Shown in pieces: positions 52,732 through 62,471 of a stretch of 64,000 nucleotides of DNA; the stretch's first letter is position 1, and every line of letters starts with the position of its first letter. This stretch comes from Leptolyngbya boryana PCC 6306 (GTDB lineage: Bacteria > Cyanobacteriota > Cyanobacteriia > Leptolyngbyales > Leptolyngbyaceae): assembly GCF_000353285.1 (NCBI RefSeq), contig NZ_KB731324.1, forward strand, positions 700,577 through 764,576, read 5' to 3'. A program made the position numbers and the translations under genes. Under the pieces are notes generated by a model. It saw nothing but the letters and a program-made list of their open reading frames with translations. It had not been told where the DNA came from and did no database searches.

Positions 52732-53994
52732 ATGGTCAGTCAGCCCAAACGTTCAACGCCACGTCCGATCGTTCTCACATCTCATCCCGCCAAATTTTCT
52801 AAATCGATCGCCATCCACTGGGGCGAAGCCGATCCGATCAAACGCGGTGCAATTATTGGCACACTCACCACGGCTGCCCACCGTAATGTGATCGGAACGC
52901 ATTCTGGCTCTTATGCCGTCTATCGTGCTCTCGCTGTCGCCAGTGGCAAACTCGATGCCAACCATCGTGCTGATTTAACGAATACGGCTCCGGCTGCCCT
53001 GCTTCACGCCCACCCCGCTTGGTCAGATCCCGATAAAATCGTCTCGCTCGACCCCTTTGGGGCAATTGTCGGAGAAGTCTATCGCGATCTGTATGAGCAA
53101 GGCTATGACATCAAACCGACGATCGCAATTACCAAAGCGCACATCAACATGCCAGAACTGCAAGACGCGATCGCCAAAGGTCGCCTGCAAGAAGATGGCG
53201 AAATCATGAAAAAAGGCGGCGATTTAGTCGTAACTAAAGCCGCGATCGAGCCAGTTTGGTATCTTCCCGGACTGGCAAAACGCCTGCACGTTGAAGAAAG
53301 CCTCTTACGTCGCACCTTATTTGAGCAAACGGGCGGCATGTTCCCTGAACTGATTACCCGTCCCGATATCAAAGTCTTCTTGCCCCCAATCGGTGGCATC
53401 ACCGTCTATATTGTGGGCGATCCTGACGCGATTACTGACCCTAATCGATCGCTTACCGTCCGCGTTCACGACGAATGCAATGGCTCGGATGTCTTCGGGT
53501 CTGATATTTGTACCTGTCGCCCTTATCTGGTTCACGGCATCGAAGAATGTGTGCAAACTGCTCAACAAGGTGGCGCAGGCATTATCGTTTATCTGCGTAA
53601 GGAAGGACGTGCCCTCGGCGAAGTCACTAAATTCTTGGTTTACAACGCTCGGAAACGTCAAGAAGGCGGCGATCGCGCGGATGCTTACTTCACCCGCACC
53701 GAATGTGTGGCAGGCGTTCAGGATATGCGATTCCAAGAACTCATGCCGGATGTGCTGCACTGGTTAGGGATTACGCGCATCGATCGCTTTATTTCGATGA
53801 GCGATATGAAACACGATGCCGTGACGCGATCGGGCATTGAAATTGTGACGCGCGTGCCGATTCCAGAAGAATTGATTCCAGCGGATGCAATGGTCGAAAT
53901 CGAGGCAAAAAAAGCGGCAGGATACTACACCGAAAGTGAAGTGCTCACCGAAGAAGCCTTAGCTGAGATTAAAGGACGAGGACTGAGTGACTAA
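52732..53994 (+). CDS. URC1-like GTP cyclohydrolase II family protein (uracil catabolism)
   Basis: This protein of about 420 residues has an N-terminal extension of about 190 residues before a GTP cyclohydrolase II (RibA) core. The zinc cysteines are in DECNGSDVFGSDICTCRP and the catalytic pattern in LRKEGRALGEVTKF. It is not part of a riboflavin operon: the next two genes are DUF1688/URC4 and uracil phosphoribosyltransferase, the three-gene set of the URC pyrimidine-degradation pathway first defined in the yeast Lachancea kluyveri. The ATG at 52732 is preferred over the GTG at 52726. It overlaps the next gene by 8 bases, indicating an operon. Confidence 0.88.
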   Translation: MVSQPKRSTPRPIVLTSHPAKFSKSIAIHWGEADPIKRGAIIGTLTTAAHRNVIGTHSGSYAVYRALAVASGKLDANHRADLTNTAPAALLHAHPAWSDPDKIVSLDPFGAIVGEVYRDLYEQGYDIKPTIAITKAHINMPELQDAIAKGRLQEDGEIMKKGGDLVVTKAAIEPVWYLPGLAKRLHVEESLLRRTLFEQTGGMFPELITRPDIKVFLPPIGGITVYIVGDPDAITDPNRSLTVRVHDECNGSDVFGSDICTCRPYLVHGIEECVQTAQQGGAGIIVYLRKEGRALGEVTKFLVYNARKRQEGGDRADAYFTRTECVAGVQDMRFQELMPDVLHWLGITRIDRFISMSDMKHDAVTRSGIEIVTRVPIPEELIPADAMVEIEAKKAAGYYTESEVLTEEALAEIKGRGLSD

Positions 53995-55186
53995 TCGAGT
54001 TGAATATTTGCGATCGCCCACCGCGATTCGAGAGCGCTGCAACGAACTCTTCGAGCTAGCCCAGGCTGATCAACTCCCTTATTTTCGAGTCGATCTGACG
54101 CAACTTGATGCCGTTGCCGATTACGTGATCGCTGTAATTCGCGAACATTACCCTGATTTGGATGTGCCGTTTCATAGTCGATGGCGACACTTTGAAGTCG
54201 GCAATATTCCTCGCGTCCGTCAGCTTGAACAGGCGATCGAATCACGGTCTAAAATCGAGCAAGCAAAAGCAAAATTCGATCTCGTGATTCCGAGCGTGTT
54301 GCTTGATGCAGGCGCAGGCGATTGCTGGAAATATCATGAAGCCACGACTCAGAAAACTTGGGCGCGATCCGAAGGTTTAGCGATCGCGTCGTTTGATGCA
54401 TTCTGCCAAGGTGCTTTCTCGAAGCATCCTTATCAAGCGGATGCAACAGCCCTGAAGCAGATTACACCTGAGCAGATCGGTGCGTTTTTTCAAGTCGGTT
54501 CTGAAAATCCTTTGGTTGGCTTGGAAGGACGATCCGCGCTCCTGCAAAAATTGGGACAGACGATCGAACAATCCCCCGATCTGTTTGGTGATGTACCTCG
54601 TCCTGGCAATCTGGTTAATTATCTCATCGGTCACGCTGACCAAGGACAGCTTTCTGCGGTCGTTGTGTTGAATGCCGTTCTGATTGGATTGGGTGAAATC
54701 TGGTCAGGGAGATTATCGATCGAGGGCGTGAACTTAGGGGACGTGTGGAAACATTCGTCTTTATCAGGGGATCAACTCATTCCGTTTCACAAGCTCTCGC
54801 AATGGTTGACCTATTCTCTACTCGAACCCTTGCAAGATTTAGGACTGAAAATCATTGATCTCGATCAAATGACTGGGCTGCCCGAATACCGAAATGGCGG
54901 CTTATGTCTCGATCTTGGGCTACTTCAACTCAAAGATCCCAAACTGGCAGAGATTCCCCATGCTGCCGATTCCGAGTTGATTGTTGAATGGCGAGCTTTA
55001 ACCGTGTGTTTACTCGATCGAATTGCCGCCACGATTCGCAAAAAGCTTGGTTTAACGCCTGAGTCTCTCCCACTTGTCAAAGTTCTGCAAGGCGGAACCT
55101 GGACAGCCGGACGCAAAATTGCCGCTGCTCTTCGCCCCGGCGGAACTCCCCCCATTCAAATTTCTAGTGACGGAACTGTTTTTTGA
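53987..55186 (+). CDS. URC4/DUF1688 family protein (uracil catabolism)
   Basis: This 399-residue protein has the DUF1688/URC4 pattern: [53 protein letters not shown] and the C-terminal [25 protein letters not shown]4 is required for uracil degradation through a UMP-dependent route; its exact reaction is not settled as far as I know. The GTG start at 53987 lies inside the end of URC1, and its stop is 2 bases before the ATG of upp. All three must be translated from one message. Confidence 0.9.
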   Translation: MTNRVEYLRSPTAIRERCNELFELAQADQLPYFRVDLTQLDAVADYVIAVIREHYPDLDVPFHSRWRHFEVGNIPRVRQLEQAIESRSKIEQAKAKFDLVIPSVLLDAGAGDCWKYHEATTQKTWARSEGLAIASFDAFCQGAFSKHPYQADATALKQITPEQIGAFFQVGSENPLVGLEGRSALLQKLGQTIEQSPDLFGDVPRPGNLVNYLIGHADQGQLSAVVVLNAVLIGLGEIWSGRLSIEGVNLGDVWKHSSLSGDQLIPFHKLSQWLTYSLLEPLQDLGLKIIDLDQMTGLPEYRNGGLCLDLGLLQLKDPKLAEIPHAADSELIVEWRALTVCLLDRIAATIRKKLGLTPESLPLVKVLQGGTWTAGRKIAAALRPGGTPPIQISSDGTVF

Positions 55187-55188
55187 CT

Positions 55189-55824
55189 ATGGCTGAAAAT
55201 TTAACGATCATCGAGCATCCCTTAGTTCAGCACAAACTTAGTTTGATGCGACGAGAAACGACCAGCACAGCAAAATTTCGATCGCTGATGACCGAAATCA
55301 GCATGTTACTGGCTTACGAAGTTACTCGCGACTTACCGCTGCGCTACGAAACGATTCAAACTCCCATGGCTGAAATGGAAGCTCCCGTCTTAGCTGCCGA
55401 CAAAAAATTAGTCGTCGTCTCGATTATGCGAGCAGGGCAAGGCATCCTCGATGGCATTCTGCAATTAATTCCCTCGGCAAGAGTTGGGCATGTCGGAATC
55501 TATCGCGAACCGCATTCGCTTGTGCCGATCGAATATTATTTCAAAGTGCCTGACGATACCGAAGAGCGCGATATGTTGGTCGTTGATCCCATGATGGCAA
55601 CGGGCAATTCTGCGATCGCTGCTGTCGATCGTCTCAAGCAAACCAATCCTAAATCCATCAAGTTTCTCTGCATTTTGGCAGCCCCGGAAGGAATTCGGCA
55701 TTTTCAAGAGCATCATCCTGAAATTCCCATCTATACAGCCGCGATCGATCAAGGATTAGATGAACATGGATATATTATTCCGGGACTTGGGGATGCAGGC
55801 GATCGTTTATTCGGCACAAAGTGA
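55189..55824 (+). CDS. upp: Uracil phosphoribosyltransferase
   Basis: This 211-residue enzyme makes UMP from uracil and PRPP. The PRPP loop is [15 protein letters not shown] and the uracil-binding end is [17 protein letters not shown]. In the URC pathway UMP formation is the entry step, which explains its place after URC1 and URC4. A TTG at 55183 extends the frame by two codons, but ATG 55189 is the normal start. tRNA-Cys begins 22 bases after the stop. Confidence 0.95.
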   Translation: MAENLTIIEHPLVQHKLSLMRRETTSTAKFRSLMTEISMLLAYEVTRDLPLRYETIQTPMAEMEAPVLAADKKLVVVSIMRAGQGILDGILQLIPSARVGHVGIYREPHSLVPIEYYFKVPDDTEERDMLVVDPMMATGNSAIAAVDRLKQTNPKSIKFLCILAAPEGIRHFQEHHPEIPIYTAAIDQGLDEHGYIIPGLGDAGDRLFGTK

Positions 55825-55846
55825 TATGATAGTAGCGATGCAATTC

Positions 55847-55917
<71 letters not shown>

Positions 55918-55959
55918 TCTTAATAAAATCTGTTCTAGGACGACCAGATCTTTCGCTCT

Positions 55960-56475
55960 GTGAAAAGCCCCATTATCGACTTGAAGGATGTTCCGGCTAT
56001 CGTGCAATCTCGTCATCTCGACGATTTTGAGAACCTTTGGCGCGGGATGCTGCTGGAATTAAATGAGGAGGACGCTTTTTGGAGTTGGGCGATGAAAAAG
56101 CGCCTCTCAAATAATGACGCTCGCTTTGAAGCCTATGCGATCGAGTACGAAGGACTCACACAAGGGCTGATGTGGCTCGAAACTCAGTGGCATCGTTCCT
56201 GGCCGAATCCTATCCATGGACTCGTTTACGTTGAAGCCCTTACCTCTGCCCCCTGGAATCGACAAAATCTAGAAGACCCGCCCTATCTCAAGGGTGTTGG
56301 CTCCGCCCTGTTGCTGTTCGCTCGGCAGCGAAGCGTTAGTTTGGGCTATCAGGGGCGCGTCGGCTTGCATTCGTTGCCAGAGGCAGAAGAATCTTACCAG
56401 CGTCAGAATATGCCAGACTATGAACAAGATCCAGACAAAGAGGATCTGCGCTATTTTGAATTTGGAGTCATGTGA
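55960..56475 (+). CDS. GNAT-like acetyltransferase protein
   Basis: This 171-residue protein has a GNAT-like layout: AYAIEYEGLTQGLMWLE, then GLVYVEALTSAPWNR, then an acetyl-CoA-loop-like GVGSALLLFARQRSVSLGYQGRVGLHS (region 107-135). The final strand (LRYFEFGVM) is also typical. It starts with GTG at 55960. The next open frame begins 22 bases downstream and both may form a unit. The substrate is unknown. Confidence 0.65.
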   Translation: MKSPIIDLKDVPAIVQSRHLDDFENLWRGMLLELNEEDAFWSWAMKKRLSNNDARFEAYAIEYEGLTQGLMWLETQWHRSWPNPIHGLVYVEALTSAPWNRQNLEDPPYLKGVGSALLLFARQRSVSLGYQGRVGLHSLPEAEESYQRQNMPDYEQDPDKEDLRYFEFGVM

Positions 56476-56496
56476 TTCAAGAGCAGGGGTTCCACG

Positions 56497-57017
56497 ATGG
56501 ATGACCAACGACTACGGCAGCAATACGAAGCAACTGCAACCTGCTTGATGTGTTGCACGATTCTGAAGTGTTGCAAGAAATGATTGAGGCAGAGGACACT
56601 TGTGGTGGTGCGATTGGCGCTGGTTTCTCTGCTTATTCGCTCAATCCTAAACCCGTCGATCCCGCACTTTGGAAACAAGCAATGAAAAAAGTGCGATTAC
56701 AGTCAATCTTGTTTACTGAGCTTGAGAGTTTGATGCAGGCAGCAAATTTGGGGGGTGGTACAGAAGCTGCCATCACCGAAGCGAGAAGACGAATTCGTCA
56801 CCAGTTAACCCAACTCAACGAGGAGCAACAAGCATTTTTCGCTGCGTTAGTTGAGGAAGACCAGTCACAACCTGCTGAGTTAATACTTCGTTCTCAAGTT
56901 AAATCCAAGCTCTATTCGTTCCTGACTCCGAACGATTGGAGTGCGGTCGGACAAGCTGCAACAGATGCCATTCAAGATCAGTGGTCTGAGTTTATTCAAC
57001 CCTCCAAAATTGCTTAG
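56497..57017 (+). pseudogene. Hypothetical gene with probable 1-base deletion
   Basis: The long frame from GTG 56550 to 57017 (155 residues) has no recognised family. An ATG at 56497 in another frame begins MDDQRLRQQYEATAT and would join smoothly to NLLDVLHDSEVLQEM if one A were restored near 56539 (GCAAC read as GCAAAC). The gene therefore seems to have lost one base near codon 15, or the sequence has an error. If the internal GTG is used, a shortened protein could still be made. It follows the GNAT-like gene and precedes another damaged gene. Confidence 0.6.
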
Positions 57018-57036
57018 GTTGAGAGTATTTTTGTCA

Positions 57037-57509
57037 TGTCTGAGCGCCCCTATGATGTCGTCCTCTACGGTGCGAGTGGGTTTGTTGGTAAACAAACGGT
57101 GCAGTACTTTGCTAAAATATGTTTCTTCTGAGCAATTACGTTGGGCGATCGCGGGACGAAATCGCCAGAAGCTAGAAGTTGTTCGAGACGAAGTGGGTGT
57201 AACGGTAGATGTACTGGTTGCCGACAGTCAGGATCAGTCAGAGATCGATGCGATCTTATCTCAAACACGAGTCATCCTCACTACTGCTGGACCGTTTGCC
57301 CTTTACGGCAATACCCTCGTTGATGCCTGTGTTCGGTTCAAAACCCATTATGTCGATATCACCGGAGAAACGCCTTGGGTCAGGACGTTAATCGATCGCT
57401 ATCATGAGCGCTGAGCGCTCGGCGGTACGCGGATCATTCCTTGCTGTGGGTTTGATTCTGTTCCGTCTGACCTCGGCACTTACTGGGTCGTTCGTCGCTT
57501 CCAAAAATT
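57037..57509 (+). pseudogene. Saccharopine dehydrogenase-like gene, frameshifted and truncated
   Basis: ATG 57037 starts MSERPYDVVLYGASGFVGKQTVQYF, the nucleotide-binding end of the saccharopine dehydrogenase/trans-acting enoyl reductase-like family. At AAAA 57112-57115 one extra A breaks the frame; the other frame continues KYVSSEQLRWAIAGRN and on to VDITGETPWVRTLIDRYHER. It then meets TGA at 57412-57414, after which the family motif GTRIIPCCGFDSVPSDLG still follows in the same frame. The homology ends about 57500, where transposase sequence begins. At least two inactivating changes plus truncation make this a pseudogene. Confidence 0.85.
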
Positions 57510-57951
57510 GGGATTGACTTGCAGTATCAGTATTCTGGGACTGTGGCAACCTGAACAGCAGTTCGATTATGCCCTTGCCCAAGGTGGGTTTGAGGGCGAG
57601 AGTTATCTCAAAGTCATGGACTGGATTGCGGACAAAGCAGCGGTGACTTTGGCAGAAACAGGATGGTTAACGGTCGTGGTGCAGGACAATTGTAAGATTC
57701 ACACATGCGAACTCGTCAAACCCCACTGGCAGCGATGGGAGACTCAGGGATTATTGCTATTTTTTCTGCCGCCCTACAGTGCTCATCTCAATCTGATCGA
57801 AGGTCAGTGGCATCAACTCAAAGCGCATGAGATTGCGGGACGGATGTTTGAAGACGAGTATGATTTAGCCAAGGCGGTGATCCAAGGCATGGAAGTCCGC
57901 AGTCAATTTGGGGGATATGCACTAGAGCGTTTTAAGTTTAATTCCGCCTAG
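57508..57951 (+). mobile_element. IS630-family transposase remnant (C-terminal half)
   Basis: An open frame of 147 residues has IS630-type DDE sequence: ISILGLWQPEQQFDYAL, the second catalytic Asp in VVVQDNCKIHT, LLLFFLPPYSAHLN and the Glu in LIEGQWHQLKAHE, ending YALERFKFNSA. The N-terminal part with the helix-turn-helix and first catalytic Asp is missing, replaced by the saccharopine dehydrogenase-like fragment, so it is inactive. Terminal inverted repeats were not found. The fusion point near 57505 probably marks an old insertion followed by deletion. Confidence 0.85.
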
Positions 57952-58146
57952 CTATTTAAACGATGCACAATCAGATCGAACAGATCGAACAACAGCGATC
58001 GCATTCTGTTGAAGTAGACAAAATCTCCGATCTCTACCCCCTGCGCCCTTTCTATCGGCTTCTATGGCATACGTGCCTCTCAAGTCGTTAGACAAAGCAT
58101 AAGAAGAGAGGGTGAAATCTCTCTTCTCAACCAGCTATCTGGATTG

Positions 58147-60039
58147 TTAATCCTTCAGGATAATGCTGCTAATTGCATCGGTCAACTTACCTACACCTGC
58201 TTCATCTTGGTTGGGATCATTCTCCCCAAGCTCAAGTGATTGATTCGAGAGGACTGCAATCACTGTTCCTTTTTCAGAATGAACTCGGAGATAAGAATTT
58301 GCACCATTCTGAGCACCGCTATGCTGAATCGTTTTGCGCCCTCTCCATAGGTCATCATAAGATTTTTGGGAGAGGAAGGACTGACCAGGAAGTAATCTCA
58401 TGCCAAATCGAGCAAGATCGACGCTGGAAGTTTCGAGTCCGCCGCCGCCTATTTTCCAACTGATGTTGTCTCGTGTTGAGGGAACGTTTTTGGCAGTAGA
58501 GCTGGTTTTGTCGCGGTAAAGAGTGGCACGATCCGGATTTGCTTGAGAAATCAGCTCAGGGCGTAAAGTAGAGAGTCCTAATCCTTGAGTAATTTCGCGA
58601 TCGAAGATGCCTGTAAAAGATTGTTTAGATGCTCCTTCGATTGCCGCGCCTACGACTGTATAAGCATGGGTGCTATAGCAAGTTTTAGCTCCCGGAGAGA
58701 ACATTAACGGATCATCACGGAACAGTTCAGTCGCTTGAGTTGAAGTGGCGTATTGAGTGTTGCTCGAATCCTTCCATGCTGGATTGTTGGGGACTTCACA
58801 GTTTGCGCGTTTACTGCCTCGATAGTGCCGAATTCCCGACTGATGTTCTAAAAGTTGGCGAACAGTGTGAGTGTGATGTTGGGGAAGAATGGGCACATAT
58901 GTTCGAGTCAGTTTGTCGATCGACAACACATTCTGGTCGTCCAAGCGCAACGTCAAAGCTCTTGTAATGAGTTTCGCCACTGATGCGGTTCGGAAAACTG
59001 TGCCAGAGTGAGCAACCTTCTGCTGTTCGATATCTGCATAGCCAAAACCACGAGTGTAGATCAGTTTGCCGTTTTGTACGATCGCGACGCTAATTCCAGG
59101 AATATTGAATTGCTTTTGATATTCTGAAATCGCATTGTCAACAGCTTTTTTCGGTTGCCAGGAAAGTTTTTCGCCATTTTGCCGCCAGATGCCTGCATAG
59201 CGAGTTCCTTGGGGGGTGTTGTAGGCTTCAAAGTCTACTAAACGGTAGCCTTCATCGGTGTAGGTTTTCCACCAGTTCGCGTATTGATTTGCCGTCATAT
59301 CGCGTCGAGATGCCCAGGCTCTCCCATTGTTTTTCACCCAAATCGCGGCATATTGTTGCTCACCATTGCGAACATAGGATTCAAAATCTAGAGATCGATA
59401 GCCTTGATCACTGAGAGACTTAAACTTCTCTGCATAGGCAGATTCAGACATATCACGGAACGCAACCCAGTTTACATTGTCTGTATTCTTGATCCAGATT
59501 GCACTGTAGAGCGTTTTACCACCGCTGGAGTAGGCTTCTGTATCAATCATGCGGAAGCCTTGATCGCTGTACTGCTTGAAGCGCTTGCCAAATTCTTCTC
59601 CGTCAACATTCCGATACGAAACCCATCCTAGATTTCCTTTGTTTTCTTCCCAAACGCCTGCATAGAAACGCTTTCCATTTAAGGTATAAGCTTCTTGATC
59701 AATCAGCCGAAATCCTTTGTCTTTGAACTCATTCCAGCGTTTGGAGAACTCTTCGTCAGACAAATCTCGTAAGCTTGCCCAGCCTCTTTGATCTGTATTT
59801 TTCTGAAAGATTGCAGCATAATTTGCTTTGCCATTGATTTCATCGACTTCGAGATCAACGACTCGGTATCCTTCTGCTTTTTTCTTGTTGAAGTATTCGT
59901 TAAAATCCTTGCTGTCATAGCCTCGAATCGATGCCCAATCAATATTATTTGGATCATCAATCGGGCTTGCTAAGGTCTTACTAGCAAGGGGAAATACAAG
60001 ACCTAGCATTGTTAAAGTAGCGATCGCAATTCGTTTCAT
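58147..60039 (-). CDS. Secreted serine hydrolase with five BTRD1 repeats and beta-lactamase-like domain
   Basis: This 630-residue protein has a signal peptide (ATLTMLGLVFPLASKTLAS). Residues about 32-295 are five tandem repeats of roughly 52 residues with the pattern W-S-x-R-x(D)...F..K....G(Y/F)R..D.E.Y...G...YA.IW..N (BTRD1 type, as in polyglycine-hydrolase-like proteins). Residues 300-630 are a class C beta-lactamase/esterase fold with SVAK (Ser-x-x-Lys), YSTH at the tyrosine motif and HSG as the third motif. It is probably a periplasmic or extracellular peptidase/esterase rather than a drug-resistance enzyme. ATG 60039 has AAGG upstream. Confidence 0.88.
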   Translation of the reverse strand: MKRIAIATLTMLGLVFPLASKTLASPIDDPNNIDWASIRGYDSKDFNEYFNKKKAEGYRVVDLEVDEINGKANYAAIFQKNTDQRGWASLRDLSDEEFSKRWNEFKDKGFRLIDQEAYTLNGKRFYAGVWEENKGNLGWVSYRNVDGEEFGKRFKQYSDQGFRMIDTEAYSSGGKTLYSAIWIKNTDNVNWVAFRDMSESAYAEKFKSLSDQGYRSLDFESYVRNGEQQYAAIWVKNNGRAWASRRDMTANQYANWWKTYTDEGYRLVDFEAYNTPQGTRYAGIWRQNGEKLSWQPKKAVDNAISEYQKQFNIPGISVAIVQNGKLIYTRGFGYADIEQQKVAHSGTVFRTASVAKLITRALTLRLDDQNVLSIDKLTRTYVPILPQHHTHTVRQLLEHQSGIRHYRGSKRANCEVPNNPAWKDSSNTQYATSTQATELFRDDPLMFSPGAKTCYSTHAYTVVGAAIEGASKQSFTGIFDREITQGLGLSTLRPELISQANPDRATLYRDKTSSTAKNVPSTRDNISWKIGGGGLETSSVDLARFGMRLLPGQSFLSQKSYDDLWRGRKTIQHSGAQNGANSYLRVHSEKGTVIAVLSNQSLELGENDPNQDEAGVGKLTDAISSIILKD

Positions 60040-60216
60040 GGTCAGTAACCTTACAGAATCAAAGTGTGTTGTCGAAATGAATAGCCTTCACGACTGTGCA
60101 ATGTGGAGGATGCAGTCGTCAGGTTGTATCTTGATGGCTCAATGTTTTGCAAAGATACAACCTGATTGCTCATCAAGCTAAACGAGTAGATTTAGAAATC
60201 TTGCGAGCTTACTGAG

Positions 60217-60753
60217 CTAGGGATGATGTAGAGCAACGTTATCAGACTCGTCGGACTCATTGACTAGCAGTGTTGCATCTGCTTTCAAGCGAAATGTTGT
60301 ATCTTTGAGATCAACATCACTGGGCAAAATTTCACTTGCATTCACGAGAAAGTTAGAGGATTGATGCGGCTTAAATGCGGGAAGCTGCACTTCAAGCATT
60401 CGATTGACTTTTACTCCCTTGATTTGAGTAACCGTTAATCTTAGATTACTGGGCTTCGCGATCGCATTACCCTGATTGATAATTTGTACTCTAACAGATT
60501 GCGGCGCGCGCTCAGAAAACTGATATTCCCTAATTTTCAGATCAGGAAGTTGTTTTTTCAGAATTCCACCTCCGCTAGGGGGCGCAATCTCACCTGGCAT
60601 ACATTCACCGAGAGCAGGATTCAATTCGGGGGGACGGGGAACCCAACCATCGGGGCAACCCGGCTGAGGATTGGGAGTGGCAGCGATCGCGCTAACAGCA
60701 GACATTGAGAGCGCAGCGACAGAACTCAAAGCAATTAAAAGATGACGTTTCAT
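60217..60753 (-). CDS. Secreted protein with CARDB-like domain
   Basis: This protein of about 178 residues has a clear signal peptide (MKRHLLIALSSVAALSMSAVSAIAA). A Pro/Cys-containing segment follows (CPDGWVPRPPELNPALGEC), then a CARDB-like beta-sandwich (LPDLKIREYQF..VRVQIINQGNAIAKPSNLRL, ending ESDESDNVA). Such domains bind or present other surface proteins. ATG 60753 is preceded by GAGG and starts the signal peptide, so it is preferred over 60768. It lies upstream of the BTRD1 hydrolase on the same strand with a 177-base gap. Confidence 0.8.
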   Translation of the reverse strand: MKRHLLIALSSVAALSMSAVSAIAATPNPQPGCPDGWVPRPPELNPALGECMPGEIAPPSGGGILKKQLPDLKIREYQFSERAPQSVRVQIINQGNAIAKPSNLRLTVTQIKGVKVNRMLEVQLPAFKPHQSSNFLVNASEILPSDVDLKDTTFRLKADATLLVNESDESDNVALHHP

Positions 60754-61010
60754 GGTGATTGTCCTCATTCATTAATAGATGTCTCAAAGTCTATAGGGCG
60801 AACAAATTGTAAATATGCTTGCGCTGGGTGACTTTGTTACTGGCTATTGTCGGCTGAGAATTTGTCGAGTGCCAGGGGAGTAAAATCAGGCTTTTTGGAC
60901 GGGTTGTACTGGAAAAATCAGATTAAATCAGGAGATGAAAATGATTAGCCGAGTGGGTAATCGTCAAATCCAGAGTGCATATTTAAAATAAGGTCAGCGT
61001 AAGAACAGCT

Positions 61011-62360
61011 ATGACAAGAGGGAAACTTGACATGATGGAGCTAGAATCAGAGCTGTTGTGGGCTGACGCTAAAGCGATCGCAGATAATATTGTGTTTCGT
61101 GCTTTCAATCAACATTTAAGTGATATTGAAATCAAAGTACTGCAAGCATCGTGGGAAGAACAAACCTACGATGATATGGCGAGAAGCTATGGTTACAGTG
61201 CAGAGTATTTGAATAAAGATATTGGAAATAAGCTTTGGAGAAAATTGTCGATCGCGATTGGAGAGCGAGTGACGAAAAAGAACTTTAGAGAAGCTCTGAG
61301 AAGATCTCAACCGAGTAGAAGTATTGAAGTTACTCCAAATTTACCGTTTCCAGAAGGAGCAGTGGCATTAGATTCGCCCATGTATGTTGAGCGTACGGGA
61401 GTTGAGCTACTCTGCTATGAGACTGTTCTCAATCCTGGAGCATTGATTCGAGTCAAAGCTCCGAATTTAATGGGTAAGACCTCTCTGCTCACTCGAATTT
61501 TATCCTATGCAGCGAATCATAATTGTCAAGCTGTGTATCTGGATTTGAGCAGTGTCGATCGCGCAATTTTAACTGATTTAGATAAGTTTCTGCGCTGGCT
61601 ATGCTGCATGGTGGGTCGGCAGTTGAAACTGAAAAATTGCTTAGATGACTATTGGGATACTGAGATTTTGGGAAGTAATGATAACTGCACAGCTTACTTT
61701 GAAGAATATTTACTCCCTCAAATCGATTGTCCGTTAGTTCTCGGTATTGATGAAGTCGATCGATTATTTCCTTATTCTACAGTGGTTGAAGATGTTCTCG
61801 GAATGCTCAGAAGTTGGCATGAGAAAGGCAAGATTGTCGATTTATGGAAACGTCTACGATTAGTGATTGCACATTCGACTGAGGCGTATATTCCTTTAGA
61901 TATCAATCAATCTCCCTTTAATGCAGGAGTTCCAGTGGAATTGTCGGAATTCGATCGAGAACAGATTCAATCTCTGGCACAATTGCATGGACTCAGTTGG
62001 AACCCAACACAGGTTGAAGCTTTGATGCAAACGGTAGGCGGACATCCTTATTTAGTGCGTTTATCTTTGTATTATGTTGCAACTGGGAGAGTGACATTAG
62101 AACAATTGTTGCAGGAAGCTGCTACAGAGTCAGGAGTTTATAATGCTCATCTGCGGCATTATTTGGAAGTTCTACAGCAGTTACCGCAACTATTGGAAGC
62201 ATTTAAGACGGTTGTTCTCTCGCCGAATGCGGTGGAACTCGCTTCAATGCAAATTTACAAATTGCATAGTATGGGGTTAGTTCAGAGACGAGGCAATTTT
62301 GTTACACCTTGGTGCAATTTGTATCGAGATTACTTTGGTCGAGTGTTGGCTGCTGTATAA
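61011..62360 (+). CDS. AAA-like ATPase with N-terminal vMAP-type domain
   Basis: This 449-residue protein has residues about 10-100 matching a short helical N-terminal domain common before cyanobacterial AAA_35 or NACHT-type proteins (HLSDIEIKVLQASWEEQTYDDMARSYGYS and YLNKDIGNKLWRKLS). This domain is usually called vMAP and is helix-turn-helix-like. Then comes an AAA-like ATPase: Walker A region APNLMGKTSLL without the first glycine, Walker B LVLGIDEVDRLF, and a C-terminal helical part. These proteins are thought to be signalling or conflict-related ATPases. The next gene is a second ATPase of the same family. A start at 61032 is also possible. Confidence 0.8.
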   Translation: MTRGKLDMMELESELLWADAKAIADNIVFRAFNQHLSDIEIKVLQASWEEQTYDDMARSYGYSAEYLNKDIGNKLWRKLSIAIGERVTKKNFREALRRSQPSRSIEVTPNLPFPEGAVALDSPMYVERTGVELLCYETVLNPGALIRVKAPNLMGKTSLLTRILSYAANHNCQAVYLDLSSVDRAILTDLDKFLRWLCCMVGRQLKLKNCLDDYWDTEILGSNDNCTAYFEEYLLPQIDCPLVLGIDEVDRLFPYSTVVEDVLGMLRSWHEKGKIVDLWKRLRLVIAHSTEAYIPLDINQSPFNAGVPVELSEFDREQIQSLAQLHGLSWNPTQVEALMQTVGGHPYLVRLSLYYVATGRVTLEQLLQEAATESGVYNAHLRHYLEVLQQLPQLLEAFKTVVLSPNAVELASMQIYKLHSMGLVQRRGNFVTPWCNLYRDYFGRVLAAV

Positions 62361-62471
62361 AGTCAGGTCATTGAATCAATAGATGGGATAAAGTCGGGTC
62401 TTTGCAGAGATCCAACTCAGTGCCAGAAAACTACAGTACATTGATTGAATCAGCATTGGTCTGGTGAGATT

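Noticed and set aside
52732-53994. Riboflavin gene ribA
   Set aside because: The long N-terminal extension and the URC4-upp operon context fit URC1 rather than riboflavin synthesis.
58147-60039. Beta-lactamase resistance gene
   Set aside because: The repeats, length and YSTH tyrosine motif point to a secreted hydrolase of the wider class C/esterase superfamily, not an antibiotic-resistance enzyme.
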